Part shown: positions 1 through 8,866 of the stretch, one piece after another | Position numbering within the stretch: the first letter of the stretch is position 1 | Layout of the letters: each line of letters opens with the position of its first letter | Source of the DNA: Terriglobia bacterium | GTDB taxonomy: Bacteria > Acidobacteriota > Terriglobia > UBA7540 | Assembly (NCBI GenBank): GCA_030041095.1 | Contig: JASHON010000029.1 | Span: 47,558 to 111,557 of the forward strand | Direction of reading: 5' to 3' | DNA length: 64,000 bases | Made by a program: the position numbers and the translations under genes | Notes under the pieces: model-generated | What the model was told of the DNA's origin: nothing | The model's input: only the letters and a program-made list of their open reading frames with translations | Database searches by the model: none

Positions 1-2
1 AT

Positions 3-389
3 CGAGGGAACCCAGTTTTCGATCTTGGCCCCTCTGGCGAGTGGGACGATGGGCATGTACGACCAAAAGGACTCGTGTGGATGAGAGGCTGGTACTACAT
101 GTTCCATGAGGGTGCGCATTTTGACGGTAAGGTCTGGTTTGACGAGGTGGGAATGGCACGTTCGAAGGATCTGATACACTGGCAGCGCTTCCCACACAAT
201 CCAATTATTCCACTGGACACTAACTCGGGTCGCGACACTCTCGTGACGGAGTGGCCGAATGCCATCGTAAATCGTGGGAAGCTCCATGTCATCTATTGGG
301 GGGGATCTCCTGGAAACATCGGGATATCCTTAGCCCGGATTCCGACTCGCGTCATCGATAACTGGGAGAAACCGGTACCATCCGATTAG
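3..389 (+). CDS. Beta-propeller glycosidase (GH32/43/130-like), C-terminal part
   Basis: The frame is open from the first bases of the window, so the 5-prime end is missing. About 128 residues remain. They carry the look of five-bladed propeller glycosidases: an early GEWDDGHVRP stretch, then FHEGAHF, the blade motif VGMARSKDLIHWQR, and a later TEWPNAI. Such enzymes cleave or phosphorolyse glycosidic bonds of plant or microbial sugars. The alternation of Trp/Tyr-rich strands with a SKDLIHW-type turn is typical of GH32, GH43 and GH130 relatives, but the exact family cannot be set from this tail. A GH63-like gene follows in the same direction 200 bases downstream, so the two may belong to one saccharide-use locus. 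An internal ATG at 75 exists but lies well inside the conserved fold. Confidence 0.7.
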   Translation, partial: RGNPVFDLGPSGEWDDGHVRPKGLVWMRGWYYMFHEGAHFDGKVWFDEVGMARSKDLIHWQRFPHNPIIPLDTNSGRDTLVTEWPNAIVNRGKLHVIYWGGSPGNIGISLARIPTRVIDNWEKPVPSD

Positions 390-589
390 CCTCGGCGGGT
401 GGGTGTCGGCATATCCCGCCTTGTTCTGTTGGGAAACAGGGTAAAGCGGAGTGACGTAGAGAAAAAATGGTACACGTCCGAATGCGAGAGAAATAACCGG
501 GCAAGTTGCGAAGTCTATAAACCTCCGGTACGATCATTCCCCGGTCTTGCCAAGACGAGTACAGGTCCAAAAAACGGAGTTACCGGCTC

Positions 590-3070
590 ATGAACAGGCG
601 ACAAGCAATACGAAGCGGCCTCATATGTGCTACCGGACTGCCCAGCGCTAAGAGTTTGATAGCAAGCGAAAAGGCCTCACTGAGAGACTTCCCGGTCGAT
701 CTTCCGGGCGAAAGCGACAGTGCCGGATTAGCCAAAGGCGACATCTATGAGCTGCTGGGTTTTGCCACAATGAGCGGCGAGGATCCAGTTCGGATGTGGA
801 GGCGCCTTAACCCCGTACAGCAATGGCGAGTGGGCCCCATCGCGCCCAACTCATGGTCTGGCTGCATTTTTGTCGCTGACGATGCCGATATCTTCGGTTT
901 TCGAACGCTCTCCCTCCCCCAAGCCTGGATGGAACGGTTTAACGGCGGTTCGCGTAGCGAGTACTGCGCCGGCCTTTTCGATTCTTGGTGGCAGTCCTGG
1001 GCTGGCAGGGAGGTCCCTCACTCGGCCGGGGACCCGGGCTGGTGGAAAAGAGTTGGACCCAAGGCTCCTGATAATTCATATGCCGAGTTAGTCTGGCAGA
1101 TGCCGGATGGGGGTCCAGAGGTTACCTACGAATTCGCCCGGACGGATCAAAATGAAGTAGTCGGACGGTTTATCCACTCAGAACCTGCCGATCTCGTCGT
1201 GCAGGCGTACGTGCCCTGGGACAACGACCCGCCCCGTTTTGCTGTTTTGTACTCGGACGGCCCTCGGCAGCATTTACTTCGAGGTCGTGCGTGGACACCG
1301 GGGACCCGAGACGGAATGAGGTTCTCCCTGGCTTTCAGCGCGAATACCGAAGACACGGTCGGTGTCGGAACCGGGCGGTGGCACGGGTATTTCGCGAAGC
1401 TTAAGACACTTTATTTCTGCGGGCGACAAGGGCAGAGGTACGCAGAGCTAGAGGAAAAGACTCGGGCTTGGTTGGAGAATGGACGAATCGACACGGTTCT
1501 CCAGCAGAATCGGCAGCGGTATTTGAGCACGCGTCCCAGAGGCACTGGATGGCTCGCCGAAGCCCCTGATGGGATCACCAACCAGCTCGAGTGGAGCGAG
1601 GTGTATACACCATCACGACGTCGTTCGTATGTATCCGTCAGTCGTAAATGGGCACAAGCAAACAATTCTGCGCCGGATTTCCTTTGGGATAGTTTTTTCA
1701 ATGGACTGTTAGTGTGCCAGGAGGACGAGCCTAAGGCCTTCGGAATGATTCGCGACATCACGTCCTGGCAGAACGATCAGGGTATGTTCTGTCAGTACGG
1801 CCAATGGGTGACCCAGCCTGATCGCTGGATTTTCCCCGTGGCCTGGGGGCACTCGCAGTACCCCATCGGCAGCCTGCTGGTGTCCAAAATCTATCTCCGA
1901 CGTCCCGATCAGGCCTTCCTCAAAGAGATCTATCCGCGCTTGTTGAAAAACCACCGGTGGTGGTTTGCGGATCGCGGTGACGGACAACCCTGGCGCGACG
2001 GCAACAAGAACGGTTTGTTGGAATTAGGATCGAATTACCCCGAGGAAATCCCTTATCAAGATCGAGAGCAAACTGCCTACTTTGAGTCGGGCGACGATAG
2101 TCCGGAATGGTGGCACGTGGCTCGGTACAACAATCACACGCAGACCCTGGAGCAGGATACGGTTGAGCGGAATTGCCTTTATGCGATGGATTGCTGGATT
2201 TTGGCATGGATAGCGCAACACTTGGGCCAATCCAGTGATGCTGAGGCTCTTACCGCTGAACACCGCCGCATGGTTGCAACCATTAATCGCTTGCTATGGG
2301 ATCCGTCACGCCGCTGCTACTATAATCGACGTTGGGAAGACGTTGATGGAGATCCTTTCTTTCCCCAGATGGGCCCGGACATTTTCCTTTCACTCTTAGG
2401 TAAGGTCGCTAACAGCCAACAAGAACGCGCGCTCCGTCGGCTTTTCCATGATCCTAAGAAATTTGCGGGCGAATGGATTCTCCCGACGATCAGTCGGGAC
2501 AATCCCTTGTTCTCCGAGCAAGACTATTGGCGCGGGAAGGTTTGGCCGCCTATCAACTGGCTGGTCTACCAGGGACTCAAGATCTACGAATGGGATCACG
2601 AGGCGAGGCTGTTGGCCGAATCCAGCGCGAAGATGTTCCTGAACGCGTGGCGCGAGAAGGGCGAATGCCACGAGAATTTCAGCGCGATCACTGGAGAAGG
2701 AACTGGCCAAAGCGATCCTCACTACACTTGGGGGGCTCTTATGGCCTTGATCGCTATTGAAGAGCTCGTCGATATTAATCCTTGGCAGGGCCTTCGTTTT
2801 GGCAATCTCGATCCGGTCGCGCCCGCCGTGATCGAGCGGTATCCTGTTGCGGGTTCGTCGTATGACGTTGAGCAATCTCCCAAAGGCTTAGAGATTAGGC
2901 GGGACGGCCAGTTGCTTTTCGCAGCGGATGGTCCCGCGGAGATTCGGCAGGTGGAATTTCGGGGTCGAGAAGTCAGTTACGAATTGCGCTGCACCAAGCC
3001 TGTTCGGCTGCGTGTGCGCAGTCAACCGCCGCGCGCGTTCACGCCGGGCCTCTGGAAGGAAATCCAGTAA
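590..3070 (+). CDS. GH63-like glucosidase with Tat-like signal
   Basis: 826 residues. The N-terminus, MNRRQAIRSG followed by a short hydrophobic stretch, resembles a twin-arginine signal, suggesting folded export to the periplasm. The C-terminal two thirds show features of the (alpha/alpha)6 barrel of glycoside hydrolase family 63: FLWDSFFNG near residue 365, DGNKNGLLELGSN near 480, YWRGKVWPPINWLVYQGL near 650, and HENFSAITGEG followed by HYTWGAL near 690-710. The Trp-rich WRGxxWPxxN segment is the most diagnostic. The N-terminal 300 residues probably form the beta-sandwich domain. Bacterial relatives hydrolyse alpha-glucosides, mannosylglycerate or glucosylglycerate; the substrate here is not evident. 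It follows another glycosidase gene and converges with a regulator gene downstream. Confidence 0.8.
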   Translation: MNRRQAIRSGLICATGLPSAKSLIASEKASLRDFPVDLPGESDSAGLAKGDIYELLGFATMSGEDPVRMWRRLNPVQQWRVGPIAPNSWSGCIFVADDADIFGFRTLSLPQAWMERFNGGSRSEYCAGLFDSWWQSWAGREVPHSAGDPGWWKRVGPKAPDNSYAELVWQMPDGGPEVTYEFARTDQNEVVGRFIHSEPADLVVQAYVPWDNDPPRFAVLYSDGPRQHLLRGRAWTPGTRDGMRFSLAFSANTEDTVGVGTGRWHGYFAKLKTLYFCGRQGQRYAELEEKTRAWLENGRIDTVLQQNRQRYLSTRPRGTGWLAEAPDGITNQLEWSEVYTPSRRRSYVSVSRKWAQANNSAPDFLWDSFFNGLLVCQEDEPKAFGMIRDITSWQNDQGMFCQYGQWVTQPDRWIFPVAWGHSQYPIGSLLVSKIYLRRPDQAFLKEIYPRLLKNHRWWFADRGDGQPWRDGNKNGLLELGSNYPEEIPYQDREQTAYFESGDDSPEWWHVARYNNHTQTLEQDTVERNCLYAMDCWILAWIAQHLGQSSDAEALTAEHRRMVATINRLLWDPSRRCYYNRRWEDVDGDPFFPQMGPDIFLSLLGKVANSQQERALRRLFHDPKKFAGEWILPTISRDNPLFSEQDYWRGKVWPPINWLVYQGLKIYEWDHEARLLAESSAKMFLNAWREKGECHENFSAITGEGTGQSDPHYTWGALMALIAIEELVDINPWQGLRFGNLDPVAPAVIERYPVAGSSYDVEQSPKGLEIRRDGQLLFAADGPAEIRQVEFRGREVSYELRCTKPVRLRVRSQPPRAFTPGLWKEIQ

Positions 3071-3176
3071 TCCGTGTGCTGACCACGAGTTTCGGCTGGC
3101 ACTGGTCCGCCCTTCCGGCGCCGGCAAAATTCATGGTGAGAAGGTCAGGCTAGGACGGTTCCTGATTCACGGTTTG

Positions 3177-4574
3177 TCAATTGGCGATGACCCTCACTAC
3201 GTGCACGTGCAGAACATCGATCCCGTCCACCAGTTCAACCCGCAGAAGGGACTCAAAGTGGTCCGGCAGTGCCTTGCGGCTGCCGGTCTTGCTTGCTAGC
3301 TTTTCCAAGATTTGTCGCAACCCGGCTTCTGAGAAGGCGAACTCGGTGGCGCCAGCCGTACCGGAAGTGGACAGCCCCGCCAGCTCTACAATACGCCGTC
3401 CCGGAGCAATGCCGGGTAGCACGTCAAAGATGGCGTAATCTGCAAGGAGCACATGCGTGCGAGGATCTCGCTCCACCTCATAATACCGATTCCGCGCGGT
3501 CTTCGCGGTAGTGTCCACCAAGCGTCCATTCCACAGTAAAGGGATGCCCCGTGGCTGCTGGAATATGAATCGCTGTCCGAGACGAATATCGGCCAAGAAC
3601 TGGTTCTGGAACGGCGATCCGAGGAAAATCACGTTGTCATTCCTCAGGTCGCTGATCGTGACGAGGGGAGCTCGTTTAACGATGACATTTGCGCCCAATG
3701 GCGAGAGCAAATTGGTGAGGCGCTGCACGCTCAACACCTCGCCCGTCCCGGTATAGCCGTCTTCGTAATAAAGGGGGCCAGCGATTTTAACTAGCGAAGG
3801 ACTCAAGGTACCGGCAAGCGAATCGTCCCTGCTGACCGAAGCGCCACGGTCTCCGACGGCTCCGCCGCGGAAGCTAAGAAGATCCCCCGTTTGGCTCTCA
3901 AGGAACACCGCATTGGTGTAGCCAATGACGATCGTTTTGCCATTACTGAGAAAGCCGTTCCAGAATGAGTGCAGCAGCGGTGAGTGAGTGGACCAGTTTG
4001 TAGAGCGTTCGCGAACCGCAACCACGTGTAATCCGACGGATACGCCTCCGAGGAAGATCAGAGCCGCAAACAGTAGAGCAGCCCCGGCAATCATCGCCAC
4101 CCGGCGCCTGATCGCTGGGATCCTTGTGGGCGATGTCTCGCGAAAGGGCAATAGGAGGCTCTCGGCCAGGGGAGGAGTTGCTGATGCCTCCTCCACTTTA
4201 GAACTGAGTGACCTTACAGAGAAACTGGGGATATAGTGCCCCGTCGGAATCGCGATCACAATGTGATCTGACTTGCCGACCGTCTCGTAGTATTCCTTGA
4301 GCTTTTGCCTTAGGCGGTAAGCCTGGGTGCGGACAATCGTGTTTGTGGTGGGATCGAAGTCGGATGGGCGGCCTAAGACCTCCGTTCCAATCGTGTACTC
4401 ACTGACTTCAGCAATCCGCCCCTCAATCGCCTTGCCCGCGACAAATTGTAAGAATTGTTTCAGCAACGGCGCATGGCAAAACATGGGCGAGTCAACAATC
4501 CGCGTGAGTTGCGCACGGATCTCCTCTGCGCCAAGCTCATAGCCAAGTCCGCTTAGACCATCACCGCTAGCCAC
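3177..4574 (-). CDS. Membrane-anchored regulator with acidobacterial N-terminal winged-helix-like domain
   Basis: 465 residues from a GTG start. Residues about 20-115 hold the domain seen at the front of many acidobacterial signalling proteins: FCHAPLLKQFLQFV, then EYTIGTEVLGRPSDFDP, TIVRTQAYRLRQKLKEYY and a closing IPTGHYIPSF. It is thought to bind DNA or act as a sensor adaptor. One clear membrane segment lies at about residues 163-190. The remaining 270 residues would be outside the membrane and resemble no enzyme I can name; they contain repeated Gly-rich strands and a stretch asking for Phe-Gln-Gln-Pro. The layout resembles one-component membrane regulators such as CadC. The gene is convergent with the GH63 gene and isolated, with no obvious partner. 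Confidence 0.6.
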   Translation of the reverse strand: MASGDGLSGLGYELGAEEIRAQLTRIVDSPMFCHAPLLKQFLQFVAGKAIEGRIAEVSEYTIGTEVLGRPSDFDPTTNTIVRTQAYRLRQKLKEYYETVGKSDHIVIAIPTGHYIPSFSVRSLSSKVEEASATPPLAESLLLPFRETSPTRIPAIRRRVAMIAGAALLFAALIFLGGVSVGLHVVAVRERSTNWSTHSPLLHSFWNGFLSNGKTIVIGYTNAVFLESQTGDLLSFRGGAVGDRGASVSRDDSLAGTLSPSLVKIAGPLYYEDGYTGTGEVLSVQRLTNLLSPLGANVIVKRAPLVTISDLRNDNVIFLGSPFQNQFLADIRLGQRFIFQQPRGIPLLWNGRLVDTTAKTARNRYYEVERDPRTHVLLADYAIFDVLPGIAPGRRIVELAGLSTSGTAGATEFAFSEAGLRQILEKLASKTGSRKALPDHFESLLRVELVDGIDVLHVHVVRVIAN

Positions 4575-5104
4575 TTGACTTATAACCCCAATAACTCAGG
4601 CCGTTTCTGGGTCCCTAGTGTATCACACAACTTGATCCGACAGACAAGCCGCTAAAGCTCCTTTGCAGTTGGGTAGATTACAAACGCTGGCGACAGTTCC
4701 CGGGACACTTCTTTCGCACTGGCCCGCGTCGAGGCCTTCCGCCGCCTGCTGCGCGGCGAGTTGGATCACGCTGCTGACTTCGCTTCGGCTTCGCAGCTCG
4801 GGTCTATTTTTGGCCTCTTGTTTGTCCTGTCTTGAAAATGCGACGGTATTTCGGCACCAGGGTGCATTGGAGATCGGAACGGCGCATTTTCATAGTTTCG
4901 CGGGTGTCGCGAAGCCACATGACCAACTGACACGAAGCGGCTTCGATCAATCCCAAAATGTAGAAATTCCAGGGCCCGCGAGGCCGCGGCAGGCCTCGCG
5001 GACTTTCCCGGATGCAAGCGGCAGCCGCTTCTCCCCTCACCAAAGGGTGTGACGCAGGTCACCGCGAAGTAATTCGACCCTGACGTATCCTGAGCTTGCA
5101 GCAT
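4575..5104. other. Gene-poor interval with a dispersed repeat copy
   Basis: No open frame here has recognisable protein features; the longest ones on the two strands oppose each other and are Arg/Ser/Ala rich. Positions 4937-4966 are an inverted copy of a dispersed repeat found again at 37006-37036 and 51394-51424. A GC-rich snap-back, gaggccgcggcaggcctc, lies near 4981-4998. A nine-out-of-ten match to the TGTGA-N6-TCACA palindrome sits at 5048-5063, but no gene start is near it. Confidence 0.5.
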
Positions 5105-5168
5105 AGGCAGGAGGCCGTTTGCCGGGCCGGATGGCGAGCGCCGGCCTTCCAGGCAAAGCCTCCTGCCT
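5105..5168 (-). terminator. Large nested hairpin after the pyrophosphatase gene
   Basis: An 11-base outer stem, aggcaggaggc at 5105-5115 with gcctcctgcct at 5158-5168, encloses a second stem (tttgcc with ggcaaa) and a third (gccgg with ccggc). It begins six bases beyond the stop codon of the pyrophosphatase gene. There is no clear T tract, so it may act as a 3-prime stability element rather than a classical intrinsic terminator. Confidence 0.55.
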
Positions 5169-5173
5169 GAGTC

Positions 5174-7678
5174 TTAATCCTTAGCCGCTCCAGCAGCAGT
5201 CACGTCAAGCTTTGATTCGAGGCCGGGCGATTTGGGAGGCTCGCCGTCCCGAATGCGCATGTGATAGAACGAGCGGTACACGAATAGGATGGAAACGCCG
5301 AAAAACGCAGCGGCTAGCAAATGGGTCAAGATGACGCCGTGGACCGTACTGAGTCTTACCGCTAGCTCGACGGCAAGCAAGCCAAACAGGGTGGTGAATT
5401 TGATGACCGGATTCAGGGCCACGGATGCCGTATCTTTGAACGGGTCGCCGACCAGGTCCCCTACGACTGTGGCTTCGTGCAGTTCGGTTCCTTCTTCCCG
5501 TAGCTCCACTTCCACCACCTTTTTGGCGTTATCCCACGCGCCGCCGACGTCCGCCATGTAGATAGCACGATAGAGCCCGAAGAGGGCGATCGAGATCAGG
5601 TAGCCGACGAAGAAAAACGGGCCAATGAACGCAAAAGCCAGCGTGGCAAAGAACAGGCTGACGAAGACGGTCAACATGCCGTTCTGTGCGTAGCGCGTGC
5701 AGATTTCGACGACGCGCTTGCTGTCTTCCGTCGATGCCCGCTCAGTTCCTTCGATGTGGATGTTGGCTTTGATAAATTCGACCGCCCGGTAGGCGCCCGT
5801 GGTGACCGCTTGCGTAGACGCTCCGGTGAACCAATTGATGATGGCTCCGCCGGTCACGAGGCCGAGCACGAACGGCGCGTGGAGAAGCGAAAGATTGGCA
5901 ACGTGCTCGGTGAGCGAGTTGGTGAGCGCCATGATGGTCGCAAAGATCAGCGCGGTGGCGCCCACGACGGCGGTGCCAATCAGGACCGGCTTGGCGCTGG
6001 CCTTGAACGTGTTGCCCGCGCCGTCGCTTGCTTCCAACATGAGCTTGGCGCGATCGAAATCCACGTCCACGCCGAATTTTTCTTTAACCTCCTCGGCCAC
6101 GCCCGGCGCTTTTTCGATGAGTGAAAGTTCATAGATCGATTGAGCGTTGTCCGCTACCGGCCCGTACGAATCGACGGCGATCGTCACCGGTCCCATGCCC
6201 AGGAAGCCGAAGGCAACCAGGCCAAAGGCGAACATCGGCGCCGCCAGGATCACACTGCCCAGCCCGCACAGGCTCACCCAGAAGCCAATAGCCATCAAGC
6301 CCATAATGGATAACCCCAGGTAATACGTCGAGAAGGTTCCGGCCACAAAACCCGAAAGAATATCGAGCGATGCTCCCCCTTCTCTTGCCGAGGCGACCAC
6401 TTCCTGAACGTGGCGTGACTTGGTTGATGTGAATACCTTCACCAGCTCGGGAATGAGGGCGCCGGCGAGCGTTCCACAAGAGACGATCGTGGCCAGCTTC
6501 CACCAGAGTGTGGAATCGCCGCCCATCTCGGGAATCAGGAACACGGAAGCGACGTAGGTCAGTGCAATGGATACCGCGGAAGTGATCCAGACGAGGGACG
6601 TGAGCGGGGTCTCAAAGTTCATCTCATCCGCGCCGACGCATCGCACGCGGGTGATCATCCAGTTGATGTAATATCCGCCCGTGGCGGCCACCAGCATCGC
6701 CACGCGAATCCCAAAAATCCACACAAGCAATTGAACGCCGAACACGGCGTTCTTTGCGCCCAGAATAATGAACGCGATCAGGGCCACTTGCGTCACGCCG
6801 TAAGTCTCAAATCCATCTGCCGTGGGACCCACAGAATCGCCGGCGTTATCTCCGGTGCAGTCGGCAACCACGCCTGGGTTCCGTGCATCGTCTTCCTTCA
6901 CTTTGAAAACGATTTTCATCATGTCGGAGCCGATGTCCGCGATCTTGGTGAAGATGCCACCCGCAATGCGCAGCGCCGCAGCGCCCAGTGATTCGCCAAT
7001 CGCGAAGCCGATGAAACACGGGCCCGCATAATCTCCCGGAACGAAAAGAAGAATGATGAACATCAGCATCAGCTCAACCGAAATCAGCAGCATGCCGATG
7101 CTCATGCCCGCTCGAAGCGGAATGCTGAAGACGGGATACGGTTTGCCGCCGAGCGAAGCGTAAGCGGCGCGGGAGTTCGCCAGCGTGTTCACGCGAATCC
7201 CAAACCACGCGACCCCGTAGCTCCCGCACATTCCCAGCACGCTGAAAGCGAGAATGACGCCGATGCGCGAGGTGGCAAAGTGAAGGAGCGCCCCAAAGTA
7301 CAGCAGAATGATCACCGCGATGAACGACCACAGAACGATCAGGAATTTTCCTTGGTTGGTGAGATAAGTTTTGGAGGTCTCCCAGATCAATTCGGACGTT
7401 TCCCTCATCGAGGGATGGGCGGGTCGCGCCTTCAGGTTGCGGAACATGACGAGACTGAACATCACTCCCAGCAAGCAGAAGACGAGCCCGAACATGAGCA
7501 GGTCGTGGCCGCCGATGCCGTGGAAGCGGACTTGAGACACATCCGGAAGCTTGAGGTTTGCTTCGCCCTCGACGGGGTCGACAGGCGCGGCGGAAGCTAT
7601 CACTCCCCCGAGCAGGATGGGCGTGGCGAGAGCGCCGGCAAGGCTTTTCCAGCGCCACGGAAATGAATTGCGTTTCAT
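5174..7678 (-). CDS. hppA: Membrane-bound proton-pumping pyrophosphatase, divergent K+-independent type
   Basis: About 834 residues. I chose the inner ATG because AGGAGGAAGC lies directly before it; a longer frame reaches 7783 without a comparable site. The enzyme hydrolyses pyrophosphate and pumps H+ (or Na+) across the inner membrane. An N-terminal hydrophobic segment is followed by many membrane helices. The substrate loop is recognisable as EDDARNPG and GDNAGDSVG. It is atypical: the usual DVGADLVGK is replaced by DIGSDMMK plus an insert. The position that separates K+-dependent (Ala) from K+-independent (Lys) enzymes reads GNTFKASAK, so potassium independence is expected. This set of differences matches the evolutionarily divergent subgroup described from Chlorobium relatives; that placement is inference. 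The protein is longer than the usual 660-770 residues. Confidence 0.93.
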   Translation of the reverse strand: MKRNSFPWRWKSLAGALATPILLGGVIASAAPVDPVEGEANLKLPDVSQVRFHGIGGHDLLMFGLVFCLLGVMFSLVMFRNLKARPAHPSMRETSELIWETSKTYLTNQGKFLIVLWSFIAVIILLYFGALLHFATSRIGVILAFSVLGMCGSYGVAWFGIRVNTLANSRAAYASLGGKPYPVFSIPLRAGMSIGMLLISVELMLMFIILLFVPGDYAGPCFIGFAIGESLGAAALRIAGGIFTKIADIGSDMMKIVFKVKEDDARNPGVVADCTGDNAGDSVGPTADGFETYGVTQVALIAFIILGAKNAVFGVQLLVWIFGIRVAMLVAATGGYYINWMITRVRCVGADEMNFETPLTSLVWITSAVSIALTYVASVFLIPEMGGDSTLWWKLATIVSCGTLAGALIPELVKVFTSTKSRHVQEVVASAREGGASLDILSGFVAGTFSTYYLGLSIMGLMAIGFWVSLCGLGSVILAAPMFAFGLVAFGFLGMGPVTIAVDSYGPVADNAQSIYELSLIEKAPGVAEEVKEKFGVDVDFDRAKLMLEASDGAGNTFKASAKPVLIGTAVVGATALIFATIMALTNSLTEHVANLSLLHAPFVLGLVTGGAIINWFTGASTQAVTTGAYRAVEFIKANIHIEGTERASTEDSKRVVEICTRYAQNGMLTVFVSLFFATLAFAFIGPFFFVGYLISIALFGLYRAIYMADVGGAWDNAKKVVEVELREEGTELHEATVVGDLVGDPFKDTASVALNPVIKFTTLFGLLAVELAVRLSTVHGVILTHLLAAAFFGVSILFVYRSFYHMRIRDGEPPKSPGLESKLDVTAAGAAKD

Positions 7679-7861
7679 GCTTCCTCCTGTGCCTGCCGTC
7701 TGGTTTCTGGCAAGCTGAGGCAAAACCTGGCGACCGCACGCTGACGGCCCCGACCCTCTCGACTTGGGCCCGTTCTCAGACACCTCCGCGCCCTCCGCTG
7801 GATCGGGACAAATCGAATTTCGCCGCAGCGGTGAAGGAACGGAGTGGGCAATGGCTAGTGG

Positions 7862-8866
7862 TTACAGTTTGCTGGCCACAAGCTTGATCAGATCCCGCAC
7901 CCGGCAGGAATAACCCCATTCGTTGTCATACCAGGCAGTTACCTTCGCGAGTTGTCCGCCAATCACCCGCGTCAACGGAGCGTCAACAATCGACGACCGG
8001 TCATCCTGCCGGAAATCCGTTGAGACGAGCTCATCCGTGCAAAAACCGAGAATCCCTTTCAGCGAACCGTTCGCGGCTTTCTGGAGCGCGCCGTTCACTT
8101 CTTCGGGCGTGGTGGGTTTTCCTACATAGGCCACGAGATCGACGAGAGACACGTTAGGAGTGGGAACGCGGATGGCGTAACCATCGAGTTTTCCCTTGAG
8201 CTCGGGAAGAACCAATCCCACGGCTTTGGCTGCTCCGGTCGTCGTCGGGATCATGGAGACGGCAGCCGCACGAGCGCGGCGCAGGTCCTTGTGCGGCTGG
8301 TCGAGAATCTTCTGGTCGTTGGTGTATGAGTGAATCGTGGTCATGGAGCCGCTCTGGATGCCGAACGTGTCGTTGAGCACCTTGGCAACCGGAGCCAGGC
8401 AGTTGGTCGTGCACGAAGCGTTCGAGATCACGTGGTGCTTAGCAGGATCGTATTTTTTGTCGTTCACCCCCAATACGATCGTGATGTCTTCGTTCTTAGC
8501 CGGCGCCGTGATGATCACTTTGCGGACCGAGCCTCTCACATGCTCGCGCGCCCGGTTCGCGTCAGTGAACAGCCCCGTCGATTCCACGACGATTTGAACG
8601 CCCAACGAGGACCAATCGAGTTCTTTGGGCTCCTTCACTTTGAACACCCGGATGGACTTGCCGTTCACGCGGATGCAATCCTCGCCGTAACCAACTTCCG
8701 CATTCAGGTTGCCGAGCACGGAGTCATACCTAAGCAAGTGCGCCAAAGTCTTCGGGTCCGTAATGTCATTCGCTGCGACGAAATTGATTTCGGGATCGCC
8801 TAACGCCGCGCGAAAAACATTCCTGCCGATGCGTCCAAATCCATTGATTCCCACTGTAACCGCCAT
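7862..8866 (-). CDS. gapA: Glyceraldehyde-3-phosphate dehydrogenase, NAD-type
   Basis: 334 residues from the ATG preceded by AGGTGAGGAC; a longer frame to 8950 adds residues unlike the family. The protein begins with the Rossmann motif NGFGRIGR. Next comes ANDITDPKTLAHLLRYDS, whose Asp after Asn favours NAD over NADP. The active-site motif SNASCTTNCLAP carries the catalytic Cys, and WYDNEWGYS closes the C-terminus. It catalyses the oxidative phosphorylation step of glycolysis and its reverse. It stands alone, about 180 bases before the pyrophosphatase gene on the same strand; no phosphoglycerate kinase gene is adjacent. Shared transcription with hppA would link an energy-conserving pyrophosphatase to gluconeogenic or glycolytic flux, but this is only suggested by position. 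Confidence 0.96.
   Translation of the reverse strand: MAVTVGINGFGRIGRNVFRAALGDPEINFVAANDITDPKTLAHLLRYDSVLGNLNAEVGYGEDCIRVNGKSIRVFKVKEPKELDWSSLGVQIVVESTGLFTDANRAREHVRGSVRKVIITAPAKNEDITIVLGVNDKKYDPAKHHVISNASCTTNCLAPVAKVLNDTFGIQSGSMTTIHSYTNDQKILDQPHKDLRRARAAAVSMIPTTTGAAKAVGLVLPELKGKLDGYAIRVPTPNVSLVDLVAYVGKPTTPEEVNGALQKAANGSLKGILGFCTDELVSTDFRQDDRSSIVDAPLTRVIGGQLAKVTAWYDNEWGYSCRVRDLIKLVASKL

Noticed and set aside
5048..5063. Fourth CRP-like palindrome (TGTGA-N6-TCACC)
   Set aside because: No gene start in a suitable place and no -10 box; a one-mismatch site is expected by chance.
4663..5104. Frames on both strands in the interval before the pyrophosphatase hairpin
   Set aside because: Low-complexity translations, opposed frames and a dispersed-repeat copy inside.
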